Notes: generated from the letters alone by a model not told the origin. A DNA stretch of 64,000 nt from Gammaproteobacteria bacterium RIFOXYD12_FULL_61_37 (GCA_001801995.1 MGZB01000002.1:62001-126000); one strand, 5' to 3'. Positions 11,732 through 23,814 are shown, numbered from the stretch's first letter. Translations and numbers: made by a program.

Positions 11732-13060
11732 TTAACCCCACTGAAGCATGTCGTAGATCTGTTGCTTGAGAATACGCACCGAGGTGCGGTTGTCGGCGAC
11801 GACGCCCAGGGATTGCTCGTCTTCCACATAGAGGGTGATGACATCGTCCTTGGGGCTTTTCAGGATCACCTCCGTCACCCGGCCGAGATTCGCCGCCTCC
11901 TCGAAGGTGGGCGCGACGCCCGCCAGGAAGCTGATGAACTCCATCAACTGCCCGTCCTCGATGGTGGTCTCGACGATGTCTCCTAGGGACGAGACCAGGG
12001 CGGCACCCTTGACGCCCCTGAGTCCCATCACTTCCTGCACGATCTCTTCTTTCATGACGACTTTCTCCGACAGCGGGTCTCGGGCGGCAACGGGCGCGCG
12101 GTAGGCGGGTCCGGGTCTGGTGTTGGGCGGGGTTCTGGGTTTGGGGGCGGCTTCGGGCCGCTGCTCCTTTTGCTCCTTCCGCACCGGCGGTGCCTGTTCC
12201 GGGGGCGGCGGCACGGACGTTGCCTCTTGCGGGGGTTTCTTGGCGGCCTTCGGTGCCTTTGGCGGGGGTTCGGGTGCAACGGGCGCCGGCGCGGCCTCTT
12301 GCTTGGGTTCCACCGGCGCGACTTCAGGCTCCACCGCCTCAACGGTCTCTTCCTCCCTTGTCTCTGCCGCCGGGGCCGGCTTCTCGACGGCCTTCGGCGC
12401 GGGGGGGGGCGGCATTTCCTCGACCTCGGCCGCTTCCGGCAGGGCTTCGTCGCCCATGGCAGCCCGTTGATCCTCGATCAGCGAGGGGTCCATGGACTGC
12501 ATGGCCCTGAGCGAGCGCCAGTCGCTGAAGAAGCAGTGGGGGGCCAGGAGATTTTCCACCAGCATCAGGACATCGCTGCCCTTGCGGGCGTCGATGTAGA
12601 ACACCTCGTAATCGAGCCCGAGGTTCTGCATCCAGGAGTGATAGATATCGATGGTCGGCTTGTCCTGCACGTCGCTCCGCGTCACGCCCACCAGGGTCTT
12701 GGTGCGGGACATGATGTGCTTGAACTCGTCGGTGAAGAATTTGAGGTCGCGGTAAGGGTAGTTGCGGGCGTTGTCGATCAGCAGCACCACCCCCAGGCAA
12801 TCCTTGACGATGCCGCGGGTCATGACATCCCACATGAACTTGAAACGGGGCTGCCCGGGGGTGCCGTAGAGATGGACCGTCTCGTTGTCGCTCAGGCGGA
12901 GGGTGCCGTAGTCCATGGCCACCGTGGTCATCGGCTTGCGGACGGCGGTGCGGTCGGAGACCTTCTCGTCCGTCTCCAGGAGCTTGTCGCTGATGACCCG
13001 GATGCTGGTGGTCTTGCCGGAACCCACGGGGCCCGTGACCAGGATCTTGTAGTTGTTCAT
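11732..13060 (-). CDS. MglA-like small GTPase fused to a Roadblock/LC7 domain
   Basis: This is a 442 aa two-domain protein. Residues 1-195 are a Ras/Arf-like GTPase: P-loop GPVGSGKTTS at 10-19, switch region ending HLYGTPGQPRF (the TPGQ form of the DxxG motif, as in bacterial MglA-type GTPases), and VTRSD near 145 in place of NKxD. Residues about 200-330 are a Pro/Ala/Glu/Lys-rich disordered linker. Residues about 336-442 are a Roadblock/LC7 domain (VMGLRGVKGAALVSSLGDIV). In Myxococcus the GTPase MglA and its Roadblock GAP MglB are separate proteins that set cell polarity and pilus switching; here the two are joined. The gene leads the operon with the free Roadblock and haem-c sensor genes, and an FNR-like palindrome lies 74-87 bp upstream. 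Confidence 0.82.
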   Translation of the reverse strand: MNNYKILVTGPVGSGKTTSIRVISDKLLETDEKVSDRTAVRKPMTTVAMDYGTLRLSDNETVHLYGTPGQPRFKFMWDVMTRGIVKDCLGVVLLIDNARNYPYRDLKFFTDEFKHIMSRTKTLVGVTRSDVQDKPTIDIYHSWMQNLGLDYEVFYIDARKGSDVLMLVENLLAPHCFFSDWRSLRAMQSMDPSLIEDQRAAMGDEALPEAAEVEEMPPPPAPKAVEKPAPAAETREEETVEAVEPEVAPVEPKQEAAPAPVAPEPPPKAPKAAKKPPQEATSVPPPPEQAPPVRKEQKEQRPEAAPKPRTPPNTRPGPAYRAPVAARDPLSEKVVMKEEIVQEVMGLRGVKGAALVSSLGDIVETTIEDGQLMEFISFLAGVAPTFEEAANLGRVTEVILKSPKDDVITLYVEDEQSLGVVADNRTSVRILKQQIYDMLQWG

Positions 13061-13133
13061 GGCGCCTCGAAACTGCGTGCGGACATTACCCGTGTATTAC
13101 CGCATGATTTTCGGGGTTTCGGCGGGGCCTTCA

Positions 13134-13147
13134 TTGACAATGGTCAA
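13134..13147. promoter_or_regulatory. FNR/DNR-like palindrome upstream of the GTPase-Roadblock gene
   Basis: TTGAC-AATG-GTCAA is a perfect dyad of the TTGAY-N4-RTCAA type bound by the FNR/DNR/FixK family. Its centre is about 80 bp upstream of the GTPase ATG (13060). Possible leftward -10 elements at 13096-13101 (GGTAAT) or 13104-13109 (AATCAT) would place it about 43-52 bp before the transcript start, near the usual class II activator position. A single 14-bp dyad can arise by chance. Confidence 0.4.
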
Positions 13148-13159
13148 AAATGGGAACCG

Positions 13160-13180
13160 CTGGGGGCAGGTTGCCCCCAG
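13160..13180 (-). terminator. Hairpin terminator after the small exported-protein gene
   Basis: CTGGGGGCA and TGCCCCCAG (9-bp perfect stem, 3-nt loop) lie 45 nt past the stop of the leftward gene at 13226-13654. On the minus strand a T-run (CATTTTTGACC) follows about 9 nt later, so this is a likely but not ideal intrinsic terminator separating that gene from the GTPase operon. Confidence 0.5.
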
Positions 13181-13225
13181 GGATAGTGCGGGAACGCCTT
13201 TCCGGCTCGTCCGGCTTAAGTTTAT

Positions 13226-13654
13226 TTACTTCCGCAAATGGAGCACGCCCTTCCACTTTTTGCTGCTCACCAGAACCTTCTGGCTGTTTCCCTCCTGAAG
13301 GACGGAGACCTGCACGTTGACTTGATTGAAGCTGTCGTAAAAACGGCCGCTGTAGCGCTTGGCGCCGACCCTTTCCATGGGGATGGTCAGGCTCCCGCTG
13401 CCGTAGGGGTCCATGGCGCAGGTGAAGCTGGAGAAGTACTCGTCGCCCGAGCGGTTGGTGTTTCGTACCCGGCAGGAGATGGGCTCGCGCCGGCCGAACA
13501 GGGCGACGGTGCCAGCGCCGCTCCAAACGCCGTCGAAGGCGGCATCACCGGCGGGTTTGGCCAGGCCGGTTCCGCTGAACAGTCCCAGAAGACCGGACAG
13601 CAAGGCCGGCACGAAGGCGCGGCGGGTCAGCATATTCGTCATTGAGCAGGACAT
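13226..13654 (-). CDS. Exported protein of unknown function with twin-arginine-like signal
   Basis: The 142 aa product begins with LTRRAFVPALLSGLLGLF, a twin-arginine followed by a hydrophobic stretch and a plausible cleavage after GLA, so it is probably exported by Tat or Sec. The mature part (about 105 aa) reads as a small beta-rich domain (FDGVWSGAGTVALFG, GAKRYSGRFYDSFNQ) with two Cys. The ATG at 13654 has a good ribosome site (AAGGGGGGAA); ATGs at 13642 and 13633 are alternatives. It stands alone between a repeat cluster and the GTPase operon. The family is not recognised. Confidence 0.65.
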   Translation of the reverse strand: MSCSMTNMLTRRAFVPALLSGLLGLFSGTGLAKPAGDAAFDGVWSGAGTVALFGRREPISCRVRNTNRSGDEYFSSFTCAMDPYGSGSLTIPMERVGAKRYSGRFYDSFNQVNVQVSVLQEGNSQKVLVSSKKWKGVLHLRK

Positions 13655-13756
13655 CGGGATTTCCCCCCTTGGGTTCGATTGAGCGAGGCGTCATTATTCT
13701 CCAGCAACTTGGGCGTTACTGAAATCGCGCCGAAGAAACAAAGTTTTGGGCATCTA

Positions 13757-13797
13757 ACAATCCCCCACCCCAACCCTCCCCCCGGAGGGGGAGGGAG
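13757..13797. repeat. C/G-rich palindromic repeat
   Basis: AATCCCCCACCCCAACCC faces GGAGGGGGAGGG. This is a common intergenic palindrome type, and its sequence resembles part of the second in-frame insertion of recD (about 1357-1476). It sits in the 277-bp gap between the exported-protein gene and the DUF3581 gene. Confidence 0.5.
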
Positions 13798-13826
13798 CGA
13801 AGGTGCTTTGCGTATTTCACGGTAAC

Positions 13827-13871
13827 GTAGGTCGGCCTTCAGGCCGACTGTCGCCCTAAAGGGCGACCTAC
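13827..13871. repeat. Palindromic repeat (GTAGGTCGGCCTTCAGGCC family)
   Basis: GTAGGTCGGCCTTCAGGCCGAC is followed by GTCGCCCTAAAGGGCGACCTAC. The outer ends pair (GTAGGTCG with CGACCTAC) and each half forms its own hairpin. Other copies are at 28881-28935 and 61371-61395. It lies downstream of the DUF3581 gene, where it could serve as a transcript end. Confidence 0.75.
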
Positions 13872-13931
13872 AACACGGACTTTCAGGGTAAAAACAGGCT
13901 GACATAGAGCCCTGGAATCTCACCAAAGCCT

Positions 13932-14642
13932 CTAATCCGGCCGGTAATCCCGCCGCGCGGCGCAAAGGGCCTCGATCAGGCCTTGGATCTTGTCTTCCTG
14001 ATAGGGTTGCAGCCCGCTCAACACCAGTTTCTTGCGGCCTGTGCCGACCTGCTCCTCACCCTCCAGCACGCGGAACTCCAGCCAGGCATCGCCCCTTTTG
14101 CCCTGGGTCTCCAGGGTGCTGCCGGCCAGTTCGAGCCGGACATCGGCGATGTCCAGCCGGTCCAGTCCGAAGGACATGCTTTCGTAGATGACCAGGGGTC
14201 GGTCGGGGTTGATCATTACCCCTTTTTCGGCCATGAGGGGGACCAGGATGTGGGGGAAGTTGTGGCCGGAGAAAGCGATGTAGGCGCGGCAGAAGGCCTC
14301 GATCAGGGTCTTGTCCTGGGTGCGATCTCCCGACCGCTCCACCTGGAGGAACTCCTTGTCCTTGGCGTTGGTGACGGTGAACCGCTGTTCCTCCGTCTCG
14401 GGGAAAAGCAGGGCCACGTCCTGTCCCACCATGCCGGAGAAGCCGAATCCCATGCGTTGATAGAGTCCGTATTTCCCCAGCACCAGCGAGAAGAGCAGGT
14501 CGCCGGGGACGCAGAAGCGCTTGGAGCCGGGATCGTGGATGGGATTGAAGTCCCCGGCGATCTCCTTGGCAAAACGGCTGGCCTGATGGGGGCTGATGCG
14601 AATGCCCTCGGCGGTGGCTTGGTGAAATTGGCTCAGAAACAT
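13932..14642 (-). CDS. DUF3581 family protein
   Basis: This 236 aa protein matches DUF3581, a family of uncharacterised gammaproteobacterial proteins. The N-terminal stretch QASRFAKEIAGDFNPIHD, with the short FNPIHD signature, resembles the hot-dog fold of MaoC-like hydratases, so an acyl-thioester-related role is possible, but the family has no established function. The start at ATG 14642 gives MFLSQFHQATAEG, matching the family start. The next gene upstream (LprI-like) ends 18 nt away in the same direction. Confidence 0.7.
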   Translation of the reverse strand: MFLSQFHQATAEGIRISPHQASRFAKEIAGDFNPIHDPGSKRFCVPGDLLFSLVLGKYGLYQRMGFGFSGMVGQDVALLFPETEEQRFTVTNAKDKEFLQVERSGDRTQDKTLIEAFCRAYIAFSGHNFPHILVPLMAEKGVMINPDRPLVIYESMSFGLDRLDIADVRLELAGSTLETQGKRGDAWLEFRVLEGEEQVGTGRKKLVLSGLQPYQEDKIQGLIEALCAARRDYRPD

Positions 14643-14660
14643 GGGTTGGATATCCGCGTG

Positions 14661-15698
14661 TCAGGGGCTGGCCGGGGCGGGTGCCTCCGGCAGTTCGAAT
14701 ACTTTCAGAAGGGTGCCGAGCAGTTCGAACAGGGCCTGCTCGGTGCCGTCCATTTGCCGCCGCAGCCAAAAGGGGCCGGCGGTGGTCAGTTCATGGGCAT
14801 TGATCCCCTCCTTTTCGCTGATGGCCTGGGCCACCTGCTGGAACTCCCGGTAGGGGTAATGATAGCCGTCACGGAAAGGCCCCTGGCCCTGTTCGATGGC
14901 CTGGCGGTACATCCCCGAGATGCGCTCCACCCAGGCGGTATTTTCCGGGGCATGCAGGAACTGGTGCATGCGGTAATAGGCCGGGGCGATGTCCATCATC
15001 TGATTGTCGTAGAAGCCCAGCACCAGGGGCTTGGTCACCGGGCTGGCGGCCAGGAACTCGACCCATTTCCCGAAGGCGGCGATGAATTCCGGGTTATGGC
15101 GGCCGAAATCCCGGTGATTCTGGAAGTCGTAGCGATCCGGCTTGTGGGGGCCCGAGCGGAAGGGCTCCGCCCCGAACCAGGCGCGGAATTCCTTCGGCGT
15201 CATCCCGCTCCGCAGGTAGAGCCCGCGCAGGCCCAGGTCCGGCAGCGCGGTGAGGCCGGGCACCGGGTCCAGTTCCCACTTCTCTTCCATCCGGGCCAGC
15301 AGGGTGCGCAGGCGTTTTTGCATGGCTCGCTGTTCCGGCTTCAGGGAGGTGATGGCGTCATGGCGGCGCTTCAGTTCGATCAGCCGCTCGTTGTAGGTCG
15401 AGAGGCAGCTATAGACATCCGGGCAGAGAAAGCCGTCGCGGCGGCCGATCCACTGCGACTGTTCGCCATCCAGGAACTCCCTCTCCTCGGGCGGAAGGCG
15501 CTTTTTCAGATCTCCCAGGATCTTGGCCAGCATCTCGTCCAGCAGCTTGAGTTGCGGGTCTTCGCAGATCATCCGATCCACCGGCGCGGCGGCCTTGGCG
15601 CAATCCGGCCCGGCCTCGCTCGTCTCCGCCCGGCCCAGGGTCAGCGCCCCCAAGACCAGGGCGAGCGGCATCACCCGAATACCCTTCGATCCAACCAT
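14661..15698 (-). CDS. LprI/DUF1311-domain exported protein with a long C-terminal extension
   Basis: The start is placed at ATG 15698, with GAGGGGGG eight bases upstream; a TTG at 15722 is the alternative. The product is 345 aa. A signal peptide (MPLALVLGALTLGRA) precedes a DUF1311/LprI-type domain, residues about 30-115, with PDCAKAAAPVDRMIC, DPQLKLLDEMLAKIL and paired Cys in FLCPDVYSCLS. LprI proteins inhibit lysozyme. The remaining 230 residues (RGLYLRSGMTPKEFRAWFG, NHRDFGRHNPEFIAAFGKW) are not recognised. It could be a periplasmic lysozyme-inhibitor-like protein with an added domain. Confidence 0.65.
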   Translation of the reverse strand: MVGSKGIRVMPLALVLGALTLGRAETSEAGPDCAKAAAPVDRMICEDPQLKLLDEMLAKILGDLKKRLPPEEREFLDGEQSQWIGRRDGFLCPDVYSCLSTYNERLIELKRRHDAITSLKPEQRAMQKRLRTLLARMEEKWELDPVPGLTALPDLGLRGLYLRSGMTPKEFRAWFGAEPFRSGPHKPDRYDFQNHRDFGRHNPEFIAAFGKWVEFLAASPVTKPLVLGFYDNQMMDIAPAYYRMHQFLHAPENTAWVERISGMYRQAIEQGQGPFRDGYHYPYREFQQVAQAISEKEGINAHELTTAGPFWLRRQMDGTEQALFELLGTLLKVFELPEAPAPASP

Positions 15699-15775
15699 GC
15701 CGAACGCCCCCCTCAAATCCAAACGCGATGGGGGCCTATTCTGCTGTCTCCGGCCCGGAATCGGAAGCCTTTCAA

Positions 15776-16906
15776 TCAGTCGTCGTCGTTGAAACGGCGG
15801 GCGATGCCGCGGAATTCCCCCTCGATCGCCAGCAGACAGTCCAGCACGTCCGGGTCGAAATGGGTGCCACGGCCGTCACGCATTATCCCGATGGCCTGTT
15901 CGTGGCTGAAGGGCGGTTTGTAGACGCGCTTGGAGATCAGGGCGTCGTAAACATCCGCCGCCGCCATCAGCCGGGCGGAGAGGGGGATGGCGTCGCCGGC
16001 CAGTCCGTTGGGGTAGCCCGTGCCGTCCCAGCGCTCGTGGTGGCCGAGGGCGATCTCGCGGGCATAGCGCATGAAGGCGCCGCTCTCGCCCAGCTCCCGT
16101 TCGGCGCTCAGGATGGCGTCGTGGCCTGCCTGGCAATGGGTCTTCATGATCACCCACTCCTCCGGGGTCAGCTTGCCGGGCTTGAGCAGGATAGCGTCCG
16201 GGATGGCCACCTTGCCCACATCGTGCAGCGGGGCCGACTTGAACAGCAACTGGATGGTGGCGTCGTCCAGCTCCCGCTCGAAACGGGGGTGATGGCGCAA
16301 CCCCTCGGCCAGGGCGCGCACATAGTTCTGGGTGCGGCGGATGTGATTGCCGGTCTCGTTGTCCCGCGCCTCGGCCAGGGAGCAGAAGGCAGTGATGGTA
16401 GCGCCCTGGGCGGCGGCAAGCTGGTGTGAACTGCGGACCAGCTCCTCCGATTTGCGCAGGACCTCCTGGGTCCGCTCGCGCACCAGCTCTTCCAGGTTCT
16501 CGTTGCGCTCGCGCAGTTCGCGGCTGTTTTGGGCCAGCTTCAGATGGTTGCGGATGCGCACCAGGACCACGGGCGGGGAGAACGGCTTGTGGATGAAGTC
16601 CTCGGCGCCGAGGGAGAGGCCGTACTCCTCGTCCGAGGAACTTTCCAGGCTGCTGATGAAGAGCACCGGCAGGTCGCGGGTCTTGGGATCGGCCTTGAGG
16701 TGGCGGCAGACCTCGTAACCGTTCATGCGCGGCATTACCACGTCCAGCAGGAAAAGATCGGCGGCCGGATTTTGCACCAGCCCCTCCAGAACCTGGGCGC
16801 CGTCCTCGAAGGAGCGCACCTCGTAATGGGGCGCCAGCAGCTCCTCCAGGATGAAGCGGTTCTCGAATTGATCGTCGGCGATCACGACCTGGGGCTTATT
16901 TGTCAT
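15776..16906 (-). CDS. Response regulator with HD-GYP c-di-GMP phosphodiesterase domain
   Basis: The ATG at 16906 has a strong AAGGAG site seven bases upstream, giving 376 aa and a 4-nt gap after the hybrid kinase stop. Residues 1-125 are a receiver domain (IADDQ acidic pocket, phospho-acceptor Asp in FLLDVVMPRMNGYE near 54, Lys in HKPFSPP). A coiled-coil linker follows (about 130-165), then an HD-GYP domain with the metal-binding LHDVGK near 228, GHHERWDGTGYPNGL near 296 and ADVYDALIS. Such proteins hydrolyse c-di-GMP when phosphorylated. It is the last gene of the sensor-kinase-regulator operon. Confidence 0.93.
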   Translation of the reverse strand: MTNKPQVVIADDQFENRFILEELLAPHYEVRSFEDGAQVLEGLVQNPAADLFLLDVVMPRMNGYEVCRHLKADPKTRDLPVLFISSLESSSDEEYGLSLGAEDFIHKPFSPPVVLVRIRNHLKLAQNSRELRERNENLEELVRERTQEVLRKSEELVRSSHQLAAAQGATITAFCSLAEARDNETGNHIRRTQNYVRALAEGLRHHPRFERELDDATIQLLFKSAPLHDVGKVAIPDAILLKPGKLTPEEWVIMKTHCQAGHDAILSAERELGESGAFMRYAREIALGHHERWDGTGYPNGLAGDAIPLSARLMAAADVYDALISKRVYKPPFSHEQAIGIMRDGRGTHFDPDVLDCLLAIEGEFRGIARRFNDDD

Positions 16907-16910
16907 GGAG

Positions 16911-20263
<3,353 letters not shown>

Positions 20264-20267
<4 letters not shown>

Positions 20268-22873
20268 GGGAGATTTTCCTGCAAGGGCTGATCGACGAAA
20301 GAGAGGTCGTGGGGCGGTTCCCGCCCCAACTCCTGGGCCAGCTCGTTGACCTGACGCTTGAGCCGGATCATGACCATCTCGCGTCCCACCATGATGCGGT
20401 TGAACTTCTCCAGGGCCTCGTTCTGTTCCCGCAACTCTTGGGCCTGGCGGCGCAGGGCGGCCTCGGCCGCAATCCGCCCCTGAATTTCGGTGAAGCTCAC
20501 TACGGCGCCTTCGATCTTGCCGTTATGCCAGAGGGGCTGCGCCGCCACGGCGACATGCAAGGGCTGTCCGTCGGAGCGCCAAAAGACCTCGTGTTCCAGC
20601 CGGAGCGGCTTGCCTTCGTACAGTAGCCGGTGCAGGTTGCAGCTCTCCTCCGGGTAGGGGCTGCCGTCGGGGTGGCTGTGGTGGATGGTCTCATGTACCG
20701 GCCAGTCGATGAGTTCGTCCGGCCCGTAGCCCAGCAGGCGGCAGGCGGCGGGATTGACGAAGGTGAAACAGCCCTGGTTGTCCAGGCCATAGATGCCGTC
20801 GGCGGTGGATTCCAGGATCAGCCGGCTGTGCCGCTCGGCCACTTGGAGTTCGGCGGTGCGGTCTGCCACCACCTTCTCCAGGTGTTGACGGTGATCCAAG
20901 AGTTCGGCTTCGTACAGCTTGCGGTCGGTAATGTCCCGGCAAAAGACAATCAGCCTGCCGACGGGCCTTGGGGCAAAGGTGATGCTGATTTCCAAGGGCC
21001 AAATCCGGCCGTTCTTGCCCCTGTGCAAGGTCTCGAACAGGTCGCTGCCCTCGCGCATGATCCGGTCCATATGGGTGGCGGTTTCCTCTGGATTTTCCCC
21101 CGCCTCCAGGTCGGAGATGCGCATGCCGAGCAGCTCCTCGCGCCCGTAACCGGAGAACCGGCAGTAGGCGTCGTTGACCTCCAGCAGGCGCCCTTCAGTA
21201 TCGGTGATCCAGAAACCGTCCGCAGAGGTCTCGATGACGTTGCGAAACAGGGATTTGCGCTCTTGAAGCTCTTCTTCGGCCCGCAGCCGCTCGCTCAGGT
21301 CACGGATGAAGCCGATGAAGCGGCGGCTGCCGTCTGCCAGGTGTTGTTCGCCGACGCGCAGGTGGATGGTCACCCGGCTGCCGTCTTTGCGCAGGGCCTG
21401 TACGTCGCGGCCGATGCCGATGATGTGGGCCTTGCCGCCGGCCAGGTAGCGGTCGATGTAGCCGTCATGGGACTCCCGGTGGGGGCTGGGCATGAGCATG
21501 CTGATGTTGCGGCCGATCAGTTCCTCCACGCGGTAGCCGAAGAAGTGTTCCCCCGCCGGGTTGCACTGCCGGACGATGCCCTGTTCGTCGATGACGACGA
21601 TGGCGTCCGGGGCGAATTCCACCAGGGTGCGGAAGCTCTCCTCGCTGTCGCGCAGTTCGGCGGTCATTTCCTGGGCCAGGGCCAGGGCGCGCCGGTGTTG
21701 GCCCGAAAGGGAACGGATATAGAGGAACAGCAGCAGGGAAGCGATCGTGCCGCCCAAGGCGAAGGCCTGTGGCAGCCGGGCCTCCGTGGCGGGCACATAG
21801 TCCGGCAGGCTGTGCAGATGGAGGGTCCAGACCCGGCCGCCGGTCTCCAGTGTCAGGTTGTGTTTGAAGAGGGCATCGCCGACGTGGTCTTCAAATCTTT
21901 GCCCCTTCCTGATCTCCGTCGCGATGAGCTGGGTCTCGGCCGAGGGGCGGTCGCCGTCGAAGATCTCCAGGTCGATCCCCTGGGGGATGCCGCCCAGGAT
22001 GCCTTGCAGCAGGTCCCTGATGCGGAAAGGGCTGTAGACGAAGCCCACCAGGGCCGCGCGGCGCTGCTCCGGGGTATCGGCCGGCGCGCCGTTGCGATAC
22101 ACCGGAGAGTACATGAGGAAACCCTTCTGCACGTCCTCGTCGGTCTCCTGCACCAGCCGGACGATGCCCGAAAGCGTAGCCCGGCCGCTGTCCCGCGCCC
22201 GTTCCATCGCCTCGTGGCGCACCGGTTCGGAAAACATGTCGTAACCGAAGGCGCGCTGGTTGCGCCAGTCGAAGGGTTCCAGATAGATGATGGCGGTATG
22301 GAGGGGGCGCTCACCCGCCGGCCGGACCCGGTAGTCCGGGAAGCCCTCGGCGCGGATACCGGCCTCGTGCGCCGCCAGCCCGCCAGGGGGGATCAGCTTG
22401 CTGAAGCCCAGTCCCTGAATGCCGGGGTAGACCCGTTGGATATCCAGGCTCGCCACGTACCGGCGCCACTCGTCGCGCTCGACCGACTGGGACGCGGCGA
22501 AGAGGCCAACCCCGCCGCGCAGAACCATCTCGTATTCGCCCATGCGGTGGGCCAGATGGATCTTGATCTCCTCGGCCTGGAACTGGAAGCGGTCATGGGC
22601 GCGCTGGGTCAGGATCTGGTGAGTGGCATGCCAGGCGAAGGCCGTGACCAGCAGGGACAACGCCAGCACGACCCAGGCGGTCGCGGAATGACGCGCCAAG
22701 GCCACAAGCAACGCCGGATTCCGGTCTTGCCACTGGGTGGATGAAATGGGTGAATTTCCGGTTGTGCCTGTCGCATTCATTGGCATGTTGTTCTTTTGCC
22801 GGGATGAGTCCGCTCGACGCCTCATTGACCATAGCAGATTTCCGTCAGGGTTTCCGGGCAGGGGGGAATCCAT
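20264..22873 (-). CDS. CHASE-domain membrane sensor with three PAS domains, the first FixL-like
   Basis: 869 aa. Transmembrane helices near residues 62-83 and 365-387 flank a periplasmic CHASE domain (LRGGVGLFAAS, PAGERPLHTAIIYLEPFDW). The cytoplasm holds PAS1 (about 415-520), PAS2 (about 540-650) and PAS3 (about 680-790), then a coiled tail with FNRIMVGREMVMIRLKRQ that often ends PAS sensors. There is no kinase, GGDEF or other output domain. PAS1 has SHDGYIDRYL (His near 469) and, exactly 20 residues on, the Arg of IIGIGR. These are the positions of the haem ligand and oxygen-sensing Arg of FixL (His200 and Arg220 in Bradyrhizobium). The start is uncertain: ATGs at 22825 and 22786 are alternatives. 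It probably signals through the hybrid kinase encoded next. Confidence 0.88.
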
Positions 22874-22874
22874 G

Positions 22875-23050
22875 AACCTGTAAACCTCTTTTCAACCACG
22901 GAATACACGGAATACACGAAAGTATTCAGGTAGATACGAGTATTTTCCCTATCACCGAATGGGTGAGGGAAAAAATGCGCACAAGTGTTTGATTTGTTTC
23001 CGTGTATTTCGTGTGTTTCGTGGTCAACTAGGTTTTTAAGGATGAACCTA
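22875..23050. repeat. Palindromic element, ATACACGAA variant of the CGCAAAG family
   Basis: The left arm (from AACCTCTTTTCAACC into CACGGAATACACGGAATA) pairs imperfectly with the right arm (TTTCCGTGTATTTCGTG... into GGTCAACTAGGTTTTTAAGG). The outer AACCTCTTTTCAACC is the same as in the element at 424-589, but the repeated unit differs. It separates the sensor gene from the RNase P RNA promoter and has no coding capacity. Confidence 0.65.
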
Positions 23051-23062
23051 GATGAATTCGGA

Positions 23063-23091
23063 TTGCTTCGGGAGGGGCAAGTGTTTACTGT
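23063..23091 (+). promoter_or_regulatory. Candidate sigma-70 promoter of rnpB
   Basis: TTGCTT (23063-23068), a 17-bp spacer, then TACTGT (23086-23091). Transcription would start at about 23098, which coincides with the expected 5' end of the RNase P RNA. Confidence 0.6.
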
Positions 23092-23097
23092 CACGCC

Positions 23098-23478
23098 TTG
23101 GAGCCGGCTGGACGGCCGCTGCCCGCTCTTTGGAGATGGGTGGAGGAAAGTCCGGGCACCGCAGGGCAGGGCGCCAGGTAACGCCTGGGGGGCGCGAGCC
23201 CACGGAAAGTGCCACAGAAAATATACCGCCTAAGCCGCCGTTCGCGGCGGCCGGTAAGGGTGAAATGGTGCGGTAAGAGCGCACCGCGCGGCCGGTAACG
23301 GCCGTGGCAGGGAAAACCCCGCCCGGTGCAAGACCAAATAGGGAAGCCGCCGGCGGTTCGCCGCCGCAACACGTGGCCCGCGTGGCTTCCGGGTAGGTCG
23401 CTTGAGGCGCGCGGTGACGTGCGTCCCAGATGAATGGCCGTTCTCGACAGAACCCGGCTTACAGGCCGGCTCCAACTT
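23098..23478 (+). ncRNA. rnpB: RNase P RNA (bacterial class A)
   Basis: This is the catalytic RNA of RNase P, which trims tRNA 5' ends. The universal cores are present: GGAGGAAAGTCCGGGC at about 23141 (the P4-side conserved region), CAGGGAAAACCCCGCCCGGTG at about 23309, and ACAGAACCCGGCTTACAGGC near the 3' end. The start GGAGCCGGCTGGACGG pairs with GGCCGGCTCC at the 3' end (P1 helix). Length about 380 nt is typical of gammaproteobacteria. Ends are placed within a few bases, and open frames crossing it are spurious. Confidence 0.96.
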
Positions 23479-23488
23479 TTCCATTTGT

Positions 23489-23546
23489 AGTGCGAAGTGT
23501 CGAAGTGCGCAAATCATCGCCTTTCGCACTTCGCACTTTCTTTTTG
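23489..23546 (+). terminator. Intrinsic terminator of rnpB
   Basis: AGTGCGAAGTG (23489-23499) and CACTTCGCACT (23527-23537) form an 11-bp perfect stem followed by TTCTTTTT. The loop is long (27 nt) and contains a second weaker pairing. It lies 10 nt after the RNA end. Confidence 0.7.
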
Positions 23547-23784
23547 CTTCTCCCCCACTTTCTCCCACCACCCTCTTTCCCGGCCGGGCCTGTTGGGCCG
23601 AATGTGCCGCGGCATGGACTTTCCTCTGTTGTGACCGAGTTCAAGTCTTGGATAGCTGCTCTATCGGTAATTCATGCCGATATCTTTATTGCCGACATGA
23701 GATGGACGCTATAACCGGTTGATTTTGTGAGCCTTGATTGTGGTTGAATATCTCCGTAAGTCTCTGACTGCAAAGGAATTTATG
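23547..23784. other. Non-coding spacer between the rnpB terminator and the dcw promoter
   Basis: No gene or recognised RNA is seen. The first part is pyrimidine-rich, with a small hairpin CCCGGCCGGG; the rest is the lowest-GC stretch in this part of the window. With the flanking terminator and promoter it makes up the roughly 365-bp gene-free interval before mraZ. Confidence 0.5.
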
Positions 23785-23813
23785 TTGACCTTTGCCATGG
23801 GGCGGAATATGAT
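23785..23813 (+). promoter_or_regulatory. Sigma-70 promoter of the mraZ/dcw cluster
   Basis: TTGACC (23785-23790), a 17-bp spacer, then TATGAT (23808-23813) form a near-consensus promoter. The transcript would begin at about 23820, inside the MraZ operator, which fits the self-repression known for MraZ. Confidence 0.75.
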
Positions 23814-23814
23814 C

